DNA of 64,000 nt. It comes from Siphonodentalium dalli. Taxonomy: Eukaryota; Mollusca; Scaphopoda; Gadilida; Siphonodentaliidae. Both the position numbers and the translations under genes were made by a program. The DNA lies in contig CP136063.1 of assembly GCA_032622095.1 (NCBI GenBank), positions 26,972,987-27,036,986 of the forward strand. Reading direction: 5' to 3'. The notes beneath the pieces are model-generated. The model saw only the letters and a list, made by a program, of their open reading frames with translations, had not been told where the DNA came from and ran no database searches. This document shows, piece after piece, positions 62,082 through 64,000 of this stretch (within the stretch, counting starts at the first letter, position 1; each line of letters begins with the position of its first letter).

Positions 62082-62548
62082 GTAAGACGGAGTTGAGTTG
62101 GGCCGGCTGATGGGGGAGATTTGAGGTTTGGCAGGAGGAGTGAAGGAGAAAGATGGGCCCAATCTTTGATAGCTGTTTGTGCCTATATAATTTAACGTGG
62201 GCTACATCGTGCTAATGAAGATTGGTTTCATTGAAAACATCACATGGACATCTGAATGTGAATGACGAGTAGTGTTGCTGTATTATTTATAAAATGTATG
62301 TGTCATAGGGTGTAGGTATACCAACAGTCATGTCAATATGGATATCAAAAGGCATATGAATAAATGCGTATTGTGTACTGCTATATATAGGTTCTTATTG
62401 CTATATTTGACATGATTATTGGCGGAAATTTTTGTTGATTGTATAGTATTAGGGGAGTGCAATTGACGCATGGAATAGTAGTTCTATCTATATTGTAATG
62501 ATAATATTTGATCGCGCATTGTCACGCGGCTCTGGTTATCTTGGCGGT

Positions 62549-62579
<31 letters not shown>
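62549..62579 (+). repeat. Poly-G tract, 31 nt
   Basis: An uninterrupted run of 31 G is followed by TATG. Such a run can fold into G-quadruplexes and block polymerases. Its length is likely to be error-prone. A second run of 17 G lies at 63412-63428. Confidence 0.85.
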
Positions 62580-62580
<1 letters not shown>

Positions 62581-63411
62581 ATGTATACAATATTGTCATG
62601 TTGGGAGATATTTTGCATGGTGATCTATATCGGTAGCATTGTATATGAATGGTAATTGTATGTTCCTATTTAATTGTATTGATATATTTGAACAAAATGT
62701 GTTTCTGACGTGATATTTTGTTCCTGGACAAATTATATCGGAAATTTGTATTCCGTTGTCCTATTGGAACAACTCGATGATTGTACGTGTGTGGGATTTG
62801 GATGAAGAAACTTGATGCTTCTATATACGTGGGTTCTATACATCGTTTCGCCTTAATGAATAGTAATGGTAGTATGAACTGATGTTGGACATGTGTTAAT
62901 TTGAGTTATAAGATCCGATATAGGGCGTATATGAATATGTTATTAATGACAGTTAATCATTGGCAAGTATATTTGACAATAATATATGGGGTAGGGAAGA
63001 ATATGAAAAATATTGCTTAAGGACTGACAATATTTGTGTCGTTTGGGATAAAGTGCACATGGTGAGCCTATTTTGGCACTGTATATGCACATTTTGGTAA
63101 GCGGCGGTATTGGGTGAAGTTTGTACGTGAATTTCGTGTTCACGTGTATTGGATTTTTGTTTTATGCACGATATAGATGCATGTGGGGTCCGTGTATTGC
63201 GCGTTACATGTATGTAAGAGTGAGCTTCAGTTAGCTCTGTACATGTATCTGGGATTTTTATGCACGATTGTGCACTGTGTGTTCTATACATGTTAAGTTA
63301 ACTGGGCCTTGATTGGCCGTTAACATGTACGTTGTATTTGGAGATTTTCTTGTGGAAGGGCGTTCGGGTATCATGGGAATTGGATGGGGAATTGTATCTC
63401 ACTAGATACGT

Positions 63412-63428
63412 GGGGGGGGGGGGGGGGG
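63412..63428 (+). repeat. Poly-G tract, 17 nt
   Basis: 17 consecutive G after ATACGT, on the same strand as the 31-G run 0.85 kb upstream. It is part of the G-rich strand bias of this end of the window. Confidence 0.85.
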
Positions 63429-63758
63429 TAAGCGTACTAAATCGTTAAGGAAGGTTCACCTATCGGTGTTCATGTCGTAATAATTGGTGTGTGTGTGTCA
63501 CTTAAGTTTGTTATTATGATACACTTGTGAGGTTGTGAACCTTGGTTAATTATTTCATCTAAATAGGATTATTTGAGTTTGATGAATAATTATGGATAGT
63601 TTTGGTTATGTTATGAGGCAGAAAAATTGGCTGGGTAATGTTTGTTTATGTTATTAGTTTATGTTGAAATATTCCTATTTATTGATATGATACTTGTGTA
63701 ACATATTTTTATTGTATTTATTTATTTTATTTTTTTGAGGGAAGCAAGTTTTAGCCCT

Positions 63759-63783
63759 GTGTGCATGGTGCACCGATGCACAC
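63759..63783. repeat. Compound palindrome
   Basis: GTGTGCAT (63759-63766) pairs perfectly with ATGCACAC (63776-63783). Between them lies GGTGCACC (63767-63774), itself an 8-bp palindrome. It sits in a less AT-rich island (GCAAGTTTTAGCCCTGTG...GGACTTGCCAGC) within AT-rich sequence. The outer words CAAGT and ACTTG also pair, extending the foldback. Confidence 0.6.
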
Positions 63784-64000
63784 TGGACTTGCCAGCATTG
63801 AGTTATATCTGATTATTAGATGATGTTTAGTGTGTTTATTTATTATTGGATATTATGTTTAGATGTATCGAAGAGATATCGCTTGATAGCTGGTTAGATG
63901 TTAGCGGGAACAGGGGTTTGTAATATATATTTGAGATAGATAGTGCCTAGCATGTCCCTCGGGAATCTTCGAGAGTGCTTGCTTGGTTTGGCACAGCGTC

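Larger units (their letters stand above)
61300..64000 (+). other. G/T-rich strand-asymmetric region, likely intronic
   Basis: From about 61.3 kb to the window end, G and T clearly outnumber C and A on the plus strand, unlike the preceding sequence. With one well-bounded exon inside, the simplest reading is an intron-rich gene transcribed rightward. Apart from 61778-62081 I see no other supported exon. Confidence 0.4.

Overview
The window looks like AT-rich nuclear DNA from an invertebrate animal, most likely a mollusc. It is built of tandem satellites, non-LTR retrotransposon tails, tRNA-like SINE fragments, microsatellites and intron-like DNA, with almost no conserved coding sequence. The mollusc call is inference. 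It rests on repeat motifs such as AGGGAGATAACTC, GGGCCATAACTC and GGTCAAGGTC blocks, which I associate with molluscan genomes, and on the style of the retrotransposon C-termini. Nothing suggests bacterial operons, phage or plasmid DNA.

Layout. 1-2776 is gene-free flank with a terminal hairpin, an A/C-rich strand-asymmetric stretch, a ~360-bp tandem repeat, a 32-bp poly-T tract and a 20-bp minisatellite. 2777-22819 is a head-to-tail array of a 1398-bp unit (about 14.3 copies). 22820-25704 is a spacer with two more copies of the ~360-bp repeat, a GGTCAAGGTC-type tandem repeat, a tRNA-like SINE head and a candidate promoter plus signal-peptide exon. 25705-29639 is a second, related array of a 1723-bp unit (about 2.3 copies). 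29640-46317 returns abruptly to the 1398-bp unit (about 11.9 copies) and runs into a 100-N assembly gap at 46318-46417.

Right of the gap are the 3' end of a LINE with a TTCG tail (46419-47099), small tandem duplications, a truncated multi-cysteine protein gene (49601-50356), a second LINE tail on the minus strand (50669-51079), and a three-unit tandem repeat (51072-56347). The third unit of that repeat is split by a 1958-bp transposon with ~160-bp terminal inverted repeats and a 3-bp target duplication. A dimeric ~140-bp satellite follows (56495-58450), then diverged dispersed repeats. The last ~2.7 kb is G/T-rich and holds one convincing candidate exon (61778-62081).

The main story is repeat evolution rather than a gene system. 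The 1398-bp and 1723-bp units share a common core, including an inverted repeat built on TATACTTCC, and both carry nested ~300-bp subrepeats. The 1398-bp copies are almost perfectly homogeneous across about 37 kb. That implies either very recent amplification or homogenisation, or an assembly effect. The small open frames recurring in every unit are by-products of the repeat and show no sign of coding. All comparisons were made by eye; no alignment or database search was run.
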